From Cryptomeria japonica (taxonomy: Eukaryota; Streptophyta; Pinopsida; Cupressales; Cupressaceae), in contig NC_081414.1 in NCBI RefSeq assembly GCF_030272615.1, positions 665,413,938 through 665,477,937 of the forward strand: a stretch of DNA of 64,000 nt, read 5' to 3'. Under the pieces are notes generated by a model, which saw nothing but the letters and a program-made list of their open reading frames with translations, did no database searches and was not told the DNA's origin. A program made the translations under genes and the position numbers. Of the stretch, positions 34,700-45,930 are shown in pieces; the first letter of the stretch is position 1, and every line of letters begins with the position of its first letter.

Positions 34700-35775
34700 A
34701 GATCCTTCCTAAACTCAGATTCAAAGGAAAACCCAGCAAACCATTTTGCCCACCTACTGCAAAGAGGACACCTTTCATAATCAAAGCACCATCAAGCACT
34801 ATCCCCACTGCCCCATCAAGGCTCACAACTCCACCGCAACCATCACCAATGCCAAACATCCCACCAATCGAACCAGTAATCCCATCCGCGGCAGCCATCA
34901 CATCAATAAAACCATTCGCAGCAACAACTGTATTCGAACTCGCAGCAACATCTATGGTACCAGCTGTTCCAATAGAAGCCACTAAGTCAACACTACCGAT
35001 ACTTCCAGTAACAAATCCTTTAATCCCCATCAAAATTCCTGCAGCATCGATCACTACAAAGGTACATAAACCAATCACGCCTGCAGTATTCAACTCCAGC
35101 GACATCCCAGTATGGTATAGCAATCGGATGCTGGAAAGTGATTCAGAGACCGACTCACATGAGTGGGAATTTGATTCTGTACAGCTTAACACTTCAGATG
35201 AGGAAGGCACATCACCACCTCCACCACGCAAAGACATCCCTATTTACGGAGAAGCACAGATAAAGACCACTTGGGTACCTAAGCTGGAAACATCTTCCAC
35301 AGACCCTACGTCTCATCCTACGCCTGATTCTGACAGGGAAAGTACCATCAACGACCTTCACCACACTGTCTTAACCCTCACTGATACCTCTAACGAACTT
35401 AACCTAATCGATGATGTAATGCCCATTATCCACCCTGAACTCATCGAATGGAACCAATCAAATCCTCCATGTCTTGACCTCTTCCAAAACAATGAGGCTA
35501 TCATTGAATTTTTGGAATTAAGGGATAATCTACCAAGCGGGGATCACAAAGCTGGATTCGCCATTGAACTTAATAGTGCAGCATACTTCGGGGCGAATGC
35601 CAAACCTTTCAGCTGCAAAAATATAACAATAAAACATGGATCTTCTAGTGAAAACCACACTGTGGCACTATTTGATCTGACAAAAGTAAAAAGAAAGAGC
35701 GTATCCAACAGTGAAAACCTCTCTGAGGCACCTGAGAATGAAGGGTTTGACATCCTCCCTGCTAGTACACAATAG
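34700..35775 (+). pseudogene. Pro/Ser/Thr-rich and acidic spacer before RT
   Basis: About 350 codons of low-complexity P/S/T/A/I sequence (34740-35100), then an acidic serine-rich part (ESDSETDSHEWEFDS, NTSDEEGTSPPPP), then a more ordered stretch up to the stop at 35773 (AGFAIELNSAAYFGANAKPF). I recognise no domain in it. It is unusually long for the gap between protease and RT. Confidence 0.75.
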
Positions 35776-35817
35776 GAATGATCAACAATTCTCATCGAGG
35801 AAACCAAAGAATACAAT

Positions 35818-38076
35818 GTGGGGACTCTTGAAAATCCTCATCTCATACATCTAGCATCTCTTCTCACTCCAGAGGAACAGCCTAAATTTATAGAGTTCTT
35901 CCAACAGCGTCAGATCAACTTTGCATGGTCATATGCAGACATGCCTGGGCTTGATCCTGATTTAGTTATGCATCATCTCATAGTACCAGAAGGAGCCAAA
36001 CCTGTCAAGCAGAAGCTTCGTAAGATGCATCCTCAGATTGCAGTGCTAGTCAAAACAGAACTCAAGAAACTCCTGGATGTTGGTTTCATTAGACCAATTG
36101 ATTATGCAGAATGGATCTCCAACATTGTGCCAGTTGGCAAACCAAAAGGGGGCATCCACATTTGTACTGACTTCAGAGATCTGAATAAGGCATGTCCTAA
36201 GGATGACTTCCCCCTACCAAATATCGACATCATAGTGGATTTGACAGCAGGACATGCCATGCTTTCACTCATGGATGGCTTTTCAGGATACAATCAAATA
36301 AAGATCGCACCAGAGGACCAACATAAGATAGCCTTCACATGTCCATGGGGCACATACTGCTGGAATGTAATGCCTTTTGGTCTAAAGAATGCAGGAGCGA
36401 CCTATCAAAGAGCAATGACCACCATCTTCCATGACATGATGCATACTATGATGGAAGATTATGTGGATGACTTACTAGCAAAATCACTCACTAGAGATGG
36501 GCATCTCCACATCTTAGATCAAATCTTTGATAGACTGGAACAATACCATGTTCGACTCAACCCAAAGAAATGTGTCTTCGGAGTGACCTCCAAGAAGCTT
36601 CTAGGATACATTGTCTCAAGCAAAGGCATTGAGGTCGACCCAGCAAAGGTAGAGGCAATCATGGACATGCCACCTCCAAGGAATATCAGTCAGCTAAGAA
36701 CACTACAAGGATGGCTTCAATCCATCCGCAGATTCATTGCACAATTGGCTGATAAGTGTCACCCATTCACACACCTGCTACACAAGAACATCCGCTTTCA
36801 GTGGGATGACAAATGCCAACAAGCGTTTCAGGTGCTTAAAGACTATCTCATGAATCCACCATTGCTGATGCCACCAGATTCAAGTAGGCCGTTGTTACTT
36901 TATATCTCAGCAACAAGTACAGCATTGGGTGTACTACTGGCACAACATAATGCAGAAGGCAAAGAGTGTGCTGTATACTACATCTCTCGCACACTGGTTG
37001 GCTATGAACTCAATTACACACCTATTGAGCGAGCTTGCCTAGCAGTAATCTTAGCAGCCACTAAACTGAGGCACTATCTATTAACACACAAGGTACAACT
37101 CATCACAAAGATTGATCCACTCAAGTACTTACTTAGCAAAGCAGCATTGACAGGTCGCTTGGCCAAATGGGTGATGATTCTAAGTGAATTTGACATTGAG
37201 TATGTGGACTGTAAAGCTATCAAAGGTCAGGTTATTGCAGATCAGTTGGCCGATGCACCACTCATAGGTGATCATCCTCTCATTTCCAATTTTCCAGATG
37301 AAGAGATATTCATGATCACAGAAGCACAGCCATGGAAACTATATTTTGATGGTTCATACACTAGGCATGGCTCGGGGGTAGACATTCTGTTTATCACACC
37401 TCAAGGTGATAGCATCCCGAAGTCTTATAGGCTCACATTTCCATGCACAAACAACATAGCAGAATATGAGGCTTTGATCATAGGACTCAGGCTAGCCATA
37501 CAATGGAAATTAAAAGAACTACAAGTATATGGCAACTCACAACTGGTCATTCGACAAGCAACAGATGAATATCAGACCAAGGATGATAAACTCATGCCAT
37601 ACAAGCAAATGGTGGACAATCTAAAGACATCATTTATTACTATCACCTTTGAGCAGATACCAAGAGATCAGAATCGAGCTGCAGACGCTATGGCTACCAT
37701 CGCATCTCTACTAGATCTTCCGCAGAATTCAACACGCTACGAGTTCTTGGTAGAACGGCTTTGGATTCCCACTTATGATATCCCTAAATCTGAAATGATA
37801 TGTCGCCTTGTTGGTTCTGAATCCCCATGGTACGGTGAATTCTACACCTATCTCCACGATCATACCCTTCCTCCCGACCAATCAAATAACCAACGAAAAA
37901 CACGCCAAACTGCTCGACATACCATTATTGCCAAAACCCTATACCGACGTAGTCTTGATGGTACTCTCCTTCGATGTCTGGAACAAGATGAGATAACAAA
38001 GGCTTTGGAAGAGGTACATGAAGGAATTTGCGGGACTCATGCAAGCGGTCCATCACTAGCCAAAAAGATCATGTGA
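35818..38076 (+). pseudogene. Reverse transcriptase with two RNase H domains
   Basis: The RT has GGIHICTDFRDLNKACPKDDF, FSGYNQIKIAPED, WNVMPFGLKNAGATYQRAM and catalytic YVDD at 36460-36471. The first RNase H runs about 36885-37270 (LLLYISATSTALGVLL, NYTPIERACLAV, YLLTHK). A second, archaeal-type RNase H runs about 37333-37700 (WKLYFDGSYTRHGSG, NIAEYEALIIGL, NRAADAMA). In the second, the third acidic residue of the usual GDS motif is Asn (GNS, codon 37534-37536), so that domain is probably inactive. A Trp at about 36712 (LQGWLQSIRRF) replaces an Arg I would expect, again a C-to-T change. Dual RNase H is a hallmark of Tat elements. Confidence 0.93.
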
Positions 38077-39078
38077 GCTGGATACTATTGGCCATCTATA
38101 GAAAAAGATTCTTACTACTTTGTCAAGAAGTGCAAGAAATGTCAAATTCATGGTGACCTGATACATGCACCAGCCTAGGAACTGCAACCAATTACAACAC
38201 CATGGCCTTTTTGTCAATGGGGCCTTGACCTTGTGGGTAAGATTCATCCATCTTCATCCAACGGCCATAAATTTATTATTACCGCCACCGTATATTTCAC
38301 CAAGTGGATCGAAGCTGTTCCACTTACCCAAGTCACCGGCAAGCAGATCGCCTCATTCATCCTCAATTACATCATCTGCCGGTATGGTGTACCCATGTCC
38401 ATCATCACAGATAACGGTCTTCCTTTCAAAAATTAGGATGTCCGTGAACTTTGTGAGAAATTTCATATCCAACACCGCTTTTCCACTCCCTATTACCCAC
38501 AAGGCAATGGTCAGGCTGAAGCATCCAATAAAAACATATTGAGGATCCTAAAGAAGACAGTCAATGATGCCGGCCGTGATTGGCATGTTCAATTGAATCC
38601 AGTGCTATGGGCATATCGAACTAGCATTCGGACCCCTACAGGTGCAACTCCTTATTCATTGGTCTATGGTGCTGAAGCTATCTTACCTATTGAGGTCGAG
38701 ATACCATCCTTACGAGTTTCATTGCATAATCTCATCGATGATGAAGCATACAGAGTATCCCGTCTTCAGGACTTAGAGTTACTAGATGAGAAGCAACAAG
38801 CTGCATACAATCACCTCAAAGCCTATCAGCAGTGCATGAGTAGAAGCTACAATCACCGAGTTAGATCTCGTACATTTGAGGTAGGTGATCTTGTTCTTCG
38901 AGAAAATCCTTGCAACCAACCAAACAGAGAACATCAAGGCAAGTTTGAATCAAACTGGCTGGGCCCATATGTTGTCACTGCTGTATTCGGGTCCGGGGCA
39001 TATCAGTTGGCTACATCAGATAGAGAACCGTTCGTAGATCCAATCAATAGCATGCACCTCAAACGGTTTTATACCTAA
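38074..39078 (+). pseudogene. Integrase of the Gypsy element
   Basis: The zinc-binding HHCC part spans the stop at 38074 (VHEGICGTHASG, then AGYYWP and CKKCQIHGD). The core has QWGLDLVGKI, ITDNGLPF and GQAEASNK for the D-D-E triad. The C-terminus carries the GPF/Y-like module (NWLGPYVVTAVFGSGAYQL) and ends LKRFYT. Stops at 38074, 38176 and 38434 interrupt it. I see no chromodomain. Confidence 0.92.
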
Positions 39079-39504
39079 GGTATACAGAGCATCAGGCTCC
39101 CCTACATACCAGAAAATACCAAAAACATTCAGAAAATGTCCTAAAGAAAATACAAAAACATTCAAAAAAAGTAAAGAAAAATCATGCATCCAAATGGTGA
39201 ACAACCACTCCGGTGGCACCTTGGGTAAGTGCGATGGTGAAAACCTGGCAAACAGGCACCACTCGTAAGGGCTATGGCTCCATTATCTTTTCAGACTTGT
39301 TGCGATCACATTTACTTCATACATAGATGCATCCATCCAAAGCCATGGCTTGTTATTCATCTGTCATTAAGAAAGTACTCCATGCGTCTAGCATCCCACC
39401 TTTTCATAGTCAGGTCTAAAAACTGGGGGCAATACCCTTAACCTATTGATGGAAGTGGATTCTACATTGTCTTATGTGTCATTACGCTCTTCATTCAGGC
39501 AATC

Positions 39505-39650
39505 ATCAAAAATATAAAAAAACATTCAAAAATGTCCCAGAAAATATCAAAAACATTCAAAAACAATACAAAATCCAAAAACATTCAAAAATGTTTCACA
39601 AAATCCAAAAACATCAGAAAAACCATCGAAAATCACCCAAAAACATGACA
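39505..39650. repeat. Degenerate AAAAACATTCAAAAATG repeats
   Basis: Five or more imperfect copies of a 17-25 base A-rich unit, with a related cluster at 39108-39180. Confidence 0.75.
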
Positions 39651-40739
39651 ACACCTTGTACATATTCATCCGATCAAATACAAAACAAACATTGACAAAA
39701 TACTCACACAAATGACCACTTATCACTCGACCAACACAATCAACATCAACAATCCAAACTGTCTTAAACAAGGATGCATCCTTCCTTATCAAAACAAAGA
39801 CAAGATGACATTTTCTTTGACAAGAAAATTATGTTAAGCTATCAAATACTTGGTTGATTTATGAGTACAATCATTTGTTTATCTGTATCAGGATCTTTTA
39901 GCATTGTTTTGTATCGTTTGTGCATTACTTCCAATGAAGTACTGGGGCATGTACTAATGGTGTCTACGTGGGAAGTTCACTAAGCTACATGATCTTATGC
40001 AAAATGCAGTCATAGATCACTACGGCTTGCTGACTACAGCATATACCTCGACCATATGAGCATGAACCATTACCAAGGATCCATATTCTTTATTCTTTAT
40101 GTATATATTGTTTGTTTGCAGGTACAATTCTCTTTCTTTGGTTCCTCCTACCTCATCCAAACTGGATAAAGGTTTTATCTCTTATTACGGTATGCACTTG
40201 TCTCAGGATATGACCAGTCTAAGATCAAGGAGGACGATCCAAGTCATGCATGAAAGGAGATAATCTTTGCCTATTCTGCAAGCAATACTCTGGTCAACTT
40301 GATCCATTATATCAAGTTGCTTGTATTAACTTGCTATATCAAAATCCATGTAAGAAATACTCTGGTCATCTTGAATCTTTATGTCAAGTTGCTTGTATTT
40401 TCTTACAACATTTTAAAGCTCAATGATGAAAAATAAAACACCATGGATCATCATTCCATCTCATTTGTATATATTGCATTCCATTGCATTCCACCCATCC
40501 ATACATTCATAATAGCTGCATATCATGCATACATAGTCATAATAATGCATACTCTATTTTACTCATCTTCTTCCATAGGACTCAGTCCTAGTCCTCCATA
40601 TCTTCTATCTAACATCAAATCCCCCCTCACCCTCCCTATCTTGATCATCAACATCATCCTAATCCCTTCATCGCTTCCCATCCTCACTCATCCACAAAAT
40701 AAAGCCAGTTACTCTATCTACATAGATACATCGACTCCC

Positions 40740-41110
40740 ACACACCTAGACTATCAACAGATACTCTGATCAAGTATCTTCGGGTCTCAACAAGTAATCG
40801 ATTATGGCAAACCTAGACTACAACAGGCATTTATCATAATGACCTAGTCTCAACGAGGCTGCCATGATTCCCCACAACCATCCATCATATGCACATACAT
40901 ATCAATTGATCAACCAATCAAACACAATCCAACAGACAATTACATCAATTGTCTACGTCTCAACGAGTATTTTGCTTCATATACCTTGACTTCATCGGGC
41001 AATTACATCAATTGTCTAAGTCACCATCAGGTCACTTTGATTCACTTACTCAGACTTTATCATGTCCAAGCGACCAACTGACATCAACTGTCACGCTTTG
41101 ACTTGACTAG
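40740..41110. repeat. Degenerate tandem array in the Gypsy 3' region
   Basis: Repeated elements GTCTCAACRAG, CAATTACATCAATTGTCTA and CATCAACTGTC recur every 40-65 bases. The units are too diverged for an exact period by eye. Confidence 0.6.
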
Positions 41111-41474
41111 GGTAATTAAACCGATTGCACCAGATTGTCCAACCAATTTTGATCAATTGTATAGCATCAATCCAAACCCCACACTACATCTGCTATGTAT
41201 CTCTTGCATGACCTCAGGGTACTCGCTGGTTTGTTGTTTCTTCATATTCACTCCATTTTCTCCCATTCTTTCATCATTAGTTCTAATTTCTTCTAATCTA
41301 CCTCCCTTCCACTTTTCATTTTTTTTCGAGAGATCGCCCGATTTTTCAAAAAAAAATAAATTCGGCCCATCTCTCGAGGGGGCATACCACCCATTAAATT
41401 TACATTTTATGGGGCATATTTCTTCACACCTATTTTTCTTTCTTTGAAACGACGCGATAAAACCGCACCGTCTC

Positions 41475-41487
41475 AAAGAGGGGCAAA
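41475..41487 (+). promoter_or_regulatory. Polypurine tract of the Gypsy element
   Basis: AAAGAGGGGCAAA directly precedes the 3' LTR. Confidence 0.85.
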
Positions 41488-43444
41488 TGTAGTCACATAA
41501 ATCTGTCCACTTAATTAAATGAATACTTAGTATTTATTTGATTATTTAACCATCAATTAATAATTAATTAAATTAATATTTAATTAATTCATCTTAACCC
41601 TCTTCTCCTATTAATTAAATAAATTATTCAATTTATTTGATTTAATTCACTTAACCAAATTCAGACCATTAATTAAATAAATAAATCATATTTATTTAAT
41701 TAAATATTCTCTCACATTTAAATAAATTAATATTTATTTAAATCCCACCTCTCACATTTAAATAAATTAACATTTATTTAAATCACCTTTATCCTCTACC
41801 CACTTGTATTTTCCTACAAAAGCAAGTTGCACAACTATTTTAAATAAATTAACATTTATTTAAATCACCTTTATCCTCCACCCACTTGCATTTTCCTACA
41901 AATGCAAGTTGCACAATTATTTTAAATAAATAATTTATTTAAATCACCTTTATCCTCCACCCACTTGTATTTTCCTACAAAAGCAAGTTGCACAACTATT
42001 TTAAATAAATTATTTATTTAAAATCCTATTTATCATCACCCACTTGAAACCTTTAATGGTTTCCCTTAAAGTATTCAAACTTGATGGCTTTAAAGTCTTC
42101 AAACTTGATGGCTTCCTTCTATAGTCTTCTTAAGCCTTTAATGGTTTCCCTTAAAGTCTTCAAACTTGATGGCTTTAAAGTCTTCAAACTTAATGGCTTC
42201 CCTTAAAGTCTTCTTGAGACTTTAATGGTTTTCCTTAAAAGTCTTCAAGCCTTTAATGGTTTCCTTCAAAGTCTTCAAGCATTTTAATGCTTTATCTTCA
42301 TTTTTCTCATTTAAATAAATTAATATTTATTTGAATATTTATCCAAATGCAAATTACACCATTTAATTGAAATAAATGATTTTATTTTAATTGAAAAATA
42401 CCAAAATTTCTCCCACTTGCATTTTCCTACAAAATCCACTTGCATGCCTAAACCCCTTCTAGAATTTTCTAATCACTTCTAAATAACCTAACCCCTTCTC
42501 TAAACTTTGTCACATTCCTAAGCAAAAGGGAAGTCACTTCTCAAACCCTCAAAGTCTTTGATAACCATTAAAGGCTTTCAACCTTGAACCACTAAATGGC
42601 TCAAAGTCTTTGATAACCATTGAAGGCTTTCAACCTTCAACCACTTAATCCCCAAAGTCTCCAATAACCATTAATGGTTACCTCAAACCCTCCCACATGG
42701 TTAAAACATTTGTTTTGACTCAACCTCTACCCAACCCAAAGGTCTCATCAGGCCATTAATGCTTTGACCATGATTATCTCTTAAACATTTGCACAAAGGT
42801 TTATCCTTGGATTAACTCTTAATCCAGTGGGTAATCTTAATTTGGACTTGACCCTTAGCCTCTAGATAACCATGAGGTCTTCTCAGGCCTTTAATGCCTC
42901 CAACCTCTTCTCTCAACCCAATTCTATGTTGACACTTGTCACCATTTTATTGGTGCCAATTGTGCACATGGATCCCCAACTTTCAAACTTGGCCCTTGAT
43001 TAAACCATTCAATCTTAACCCTTCATTTCCCCATTTCTTCTATAAATAGAACCCTTCTCCTCAAGCAAAAGGAAGCATTAGAGTATTGTTGTTATACTGG
43101 CATTAGCATAGAGCTTTCTCATAGCATCACTATCTACACTTGCATAGCATTTGCTTATCATATTCAACTATCTTGAATCTCCATATGGCATCCATGGCTA
43201 GTGCTAAAAGCTGAGAGCTACACTCATTTGGGACTTGGAGAGTAGAGGAACAAGGGAGGAGCAACTATGAGCATCTTGATTAGCTATTTTATTCTATGTT
43301 TATATGCTTTTTATTTCATGTTTCATATCTCTCTTGATATGCCTGTTTAGGATAATCTTTTGTTGCTAACACTAACGTTTGTTTCTTGTGCTCTTGTGTG
43401 TGTTGCCATCAAATAGATTTTCTAATCCTTTTTGCAGAGCATCA
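41488..43444 (+). repeat. 3' LTR of the Gypsy element
   Basis: 1957 bp, the same length as the 5' LTR. I count about ten base differences and no indel (for example at the positions matching 27647, 27831, 28537 and 28988). The internal arrays and TATA box are kept. Confidence 0.96.
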
Positions 43445-43733
43445 CTATCTACAGTAGTATCATCAGATTGTGGGTAAGGTTTCCCATCGTGGTTTTCCCC
43501 TTACAAGGTTTCCACATACAAATATTCATGTTATGTGTTGTGGATGTTATTTCTCTTTCTGTTTCATGCATTAAGCTTTACCGGTATTGTTATTAACTAT
43601 TAAACTATCAACCAGCATTAAGTTTGGTTTACCGGTATTATGCATCAAGTTTGATTAAGTTATAATTGGGTTGAAATTAATAGACAACTGATTCACCCCC
43701 TCCCCCCTTCTCAGTTGCCTCTGGGTCCTAACA
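43445..43733 (+). repeat. 3' LTR of the second Copia element, second part
   Basis: Begins with the second CTATC target copy, then follows the 5' LTR of 20979-22029 from AGTAGTATCATC to the end GGTCCTAACA. Confidence 0.92.
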
Positions 43734-44649
43734 ATCAACAGTCCACATCAGTCGTTCGTCCACATAGTAGGCAACCACATAATCGTACAGTCTATCCAGT
43801 TAGCAGTACACATCATCTATACCATAGTATCTGTATGCCAGGTGTCATTTCTCGGTTTGGCCACATCACTCAATCTATACGGTACAGACAACCAGGTAGG
43901 GGTTACGAAAGCTTGATGACGACTAGACGACCATCAAACTTAATATAGTGTTTTGCTGAAGTCAGCCTGCATCAGCACTTTTTTGAAATTTTTGGAGCCC
44001 CTTTCCAATGAGCTTTTTGGTTTTGAAGGCCAACTTTGGAGGCTCATAACTTTCTCATTTTACCTCCTTTTTTGGTGCATTTTTTTTTATTTGGGTTAAT
44101 TTTTCGTGCTCTTCATAGTGGTGGTGGTATTTTCTGATTTTGATGCATAAATTTTTCACCATTTTCAATTTTTCATGACTATACCTATCCAATCCTCAAG
44201 TTTGCAACTTTAGAGGCTTCGTTCGGGCTCATACGACCTCCTTTTCAGGTGCTTTTTTTTAAAGTGCATAATTTTTTGTCTACTTTCATGTGGTGCTCTT
44301 AGATTTTCACCATTTTGAGTAGAAATTGTAATTTTAATATTTGATCATTTTTTGCCTATTTGGTACTTATATTTTGCTTGGATCTCAGTTTAGATCACTT
44401 GTAGTATTTGTTGGGGTCTCTTATAGCTTATTTAAGGTAGTTAGTCCACTTTAACCTTCTTAGAAAGTGGCCCATTGTACATGCACTAAGTATAAAGTGC
44501 CAAATCATCATTTTTAAAAAAAAAATTTCTTGGAGGGGGGGCTTCTTGATTGAGTAATTAGGGGGGTGTCTTGTGTGATTGTGCCTCTTGATATTTTGTG
44601 TTTTTTCATTTTGGTACTATGGGTTCTCCTCAATTTCCACTTTTAACTC
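43734..44649 (+). other. Leader of the outer Copia-type element, right part
   Basis: Non-coding, T-rich, with a hairpin GCACT-loop-AGTGC at 44483-44500 set in ATTGTACATGCACT. The same motif lies at 2813-2838 in the element at 1065-3872. Short open frames here are not supported as genes. Confidence 0.6.
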
Positions 44650-45634
44650 CACATAATTAGCATCATGGAAAATTAAAGCATGGAGTAAGTCAATAGAAAA
44701 AGGACTCATTCATTATGTAAATGAAATAATAACAACACCACCTGATCCTAAGGCTAATCCTAATGCTCAAGTTGAATGACTCACTAAAAATTCTATGGTA
44801 CTTGGAACCTTGAGAAAGTATGTATCAGATGACCTCATTTTTCACATTGAGAAATGTACTACAGTTAAAGAGGCTTGGGATATTTATAAGAAATTGTATG
44901 GTCAAGTTGATGAGATTAGGGGCTACAAGCTTGAAAGTGAACTCACAACATTGGATCCCAAGGATTTTGATACACTCTAAGATTATGTCATGAAATAAAA
45001 TGAGCTAAGAGTAAGACTTAAGGATTGTGACATTGAAAAAAAATATTCTCAACTGGTTTACAACTTGTTGGACAAGATTCCATCAGAGTATGCAACCTTT
45101 GTTTCTAGCTTTCACACCCATCGATTGGCTCAAGGTGCCTCCTACACTCCACCATCCTTTGATGCATTTACAAAGGTGTTGATTCTTGAGAAATCTAAGT
45201 TGATCAAGATGGGGATTCTCAAATCTTCAAAGTCACAATATTTGGTGGCTAATAAAGGGAATCAAAGCAATCAAGGAAAAGGCAAGAACCAAAAGAAATC
45301 TAAGCCAAAGCCACAACAAGATGGAGCACAATCATCCTCTCCACATCAAGGTGATTCTACGTCCTCACATAAGAAGAAATTATATAAGGACAATATTTTT
45401 TGTGCATATTGCAAGAAGTCGGGACATGATGAACACCATTGTTACAAGAAGGATATTGATGAATTGAAACATCTTCTTGAGAAGAATAAAATCAGTTTGC
45501 CTTCTAGAATGTTTACTTCATCTTATTCTTCCAAAGAAAGAGATAAAGGGAAGGGTTGCTCTTTTGGGACAAATAAAGGACAAGCTCTTTGTGCTACTAC
45601 AAGTCATGATACATGGAGATGGCTTTTAGATTAA
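44650..45634 (+). pseudogene. Gag of the outer Copia-type element
   Basis: The frame reads WKIKAWSKSIEKGLIHYVNE, NSMVLGTLRKYVSDDLIFHI, KEAWDIYKKLYG and LLDKIPSEYATF, a UBN2-type Copia gag. It then has a lysine/glutamine-rich linker and a CCHC knuckle CAYCKKSGHDEHHCY at about 45397-45440. In-frame stops near 44779 (TGA), 44978 (TAA) and 44996 (TAA) again replace likely Arg or Gln codons. It ends HDTWRWLLD, the start of the protease. Confidence 0.85.
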
Positions 45635-45930
45635 GTAGCTTCTCATCATATGGTATCTTCGCAGTCTATGTTCTCTTCATTTGAGCCTTGCAACATGTTA
45701 CAGTTTTTGATGGTCAATCATACATATATGAATGTGATTGGAAAATGATTTGTTTCCATTAGGGAGAACTCCTTCAATGATGTGTTGTGTGTACCTCATT
45801 TGACAAATAATCTTCTTTCCATCTATCAGATCACTCATGGGGCAACATGGAAAACTGTAGAGTTCACACCTAATTCAGTTATCATTAGAAACTTGGAGAC
45901 GAGCTATTATTGCAACTGGGGTAGTGTATC
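45632..45930 (+). pseudogene. Protease / pre-integrase remnant of the outer element
   Basis: After WLLD and a stop at 45632-45634 the frame continues VASHHMVSSQSMF (the family has D-GASHHM), then NDVLCVPHLTNNLLSIYQIT, the conserved protease end of Copia, and VEFTPNSVIIRNLET. A frameshift lies near 45905-45925. The catalytic Asp is kept but the following residue is a stop. Confidence 0.75.

Larger units (their letters stand above)
31777..39078 (+). pseudogene. Gypsy gag-pol, one frame of 2,434 codons with ten stops
   Basis: Every segment from ATG 31777 to TAA 39076 is in the same frame. Premature stops begin at 32044 (TAA), 33244 (TGA), 33355 (TGA), 33517 (TAG), 34408 (TAG), 35773 (TAG), 35779 (TGA), 38074 (TGA), 38176 (TAG) and 38434 (TAG). 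There is no frameshift. Each stop is explained by one C-to-T change in a Gln or Arg codon; for example KKIM-stop-AGYYWP is normally KKIMRAGYYWP. The domain order is gag, protease, G-patch, spacer, RT, RNase H, second RNase H, integrase. The integrase-last order defines Ty3/Gypsy. Confidence 0.95.
39079..41474 (+). other. Long 3' non-coding region of the Gypsy element
   Basis: 2.4 kb between integrase and polypurine tract. It contains AAAAACATTCAAAAATG-type degenerate repeats (39108-39180 and 39505-39650) and a degenerate array around CAATTACATCAATTGTCTA and GTCTCAACGAG (about 40740-41110). Open frames at 40443-40769 and 41103-41447 show no family features. No envelope-like protein is visible. 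Confidence 0.7.
27101..43444 (+). mobile_element. Complete 16.3-kb Ty3/Gypsy element, Tat-like
   Basis: 1957-bp LTRs at 27101-29057 and 41488-43444 differ at about ten positions by eye (about 0.5%). They are flanked by the exact duplication CTATC (27096-27100 and 43445-43449). The primer site is at 29060 and the polypurine tract at 41475-41487. gag-pol occupies 31777-39078, after a 2.7-kb leader and before a 2.4-kb 3' region. Long size, two RNase H domains, the CHHC gag knuckle and the long flanking regions point to the Tat lineage. By its LTRs it is the youngest insertion I can date in the window. Confidence 0.96.
20979..43733 (+). mobile_element. Second Copia element (autonomous type, decayed), split by a Gypsy element
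   Basis: The 5' LTR is 20979-22029. The primer site is at 22032, gag-pol at 22087-25995, and a polypurine tract at 26309-26320. The 3' LTR starts at 26322, is interrupted at 27100 by the Gypsy element, and resumes at 43445-43733. Without the insertion the element is about 6.4 kb. The flanking pentamers ATTAG (20974-20978) and ATCAA (43734-43738) agree at three positions and differ by two transitions, so the target duplication is decayed or the junction was altered. Confidence 0.9.

Noticed and set aside
34605-35237. 210-codon minus-strand frame
   Set aside because: It is the shadow of the Pro/Ser/Thr-rich gag-pol spacer on the plus strand.
31777-39078. Stop-codon reassignment or programmed readthrough in the Gypsy gag-pol
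   Set aside because: All three stop codons occur, at scattered places within domains, and each maps to a C-to-T change. Nuclear plant genes such as the BTB gene at 62138-63409 use the standard code. Decay is simpler.
40443-41447. Envelope-like gene after integrase in the Gypsy element
   Set aside because: The two open frames there show no signal peptide plus transmembrane layout and lie in low-complexity or array sequence.
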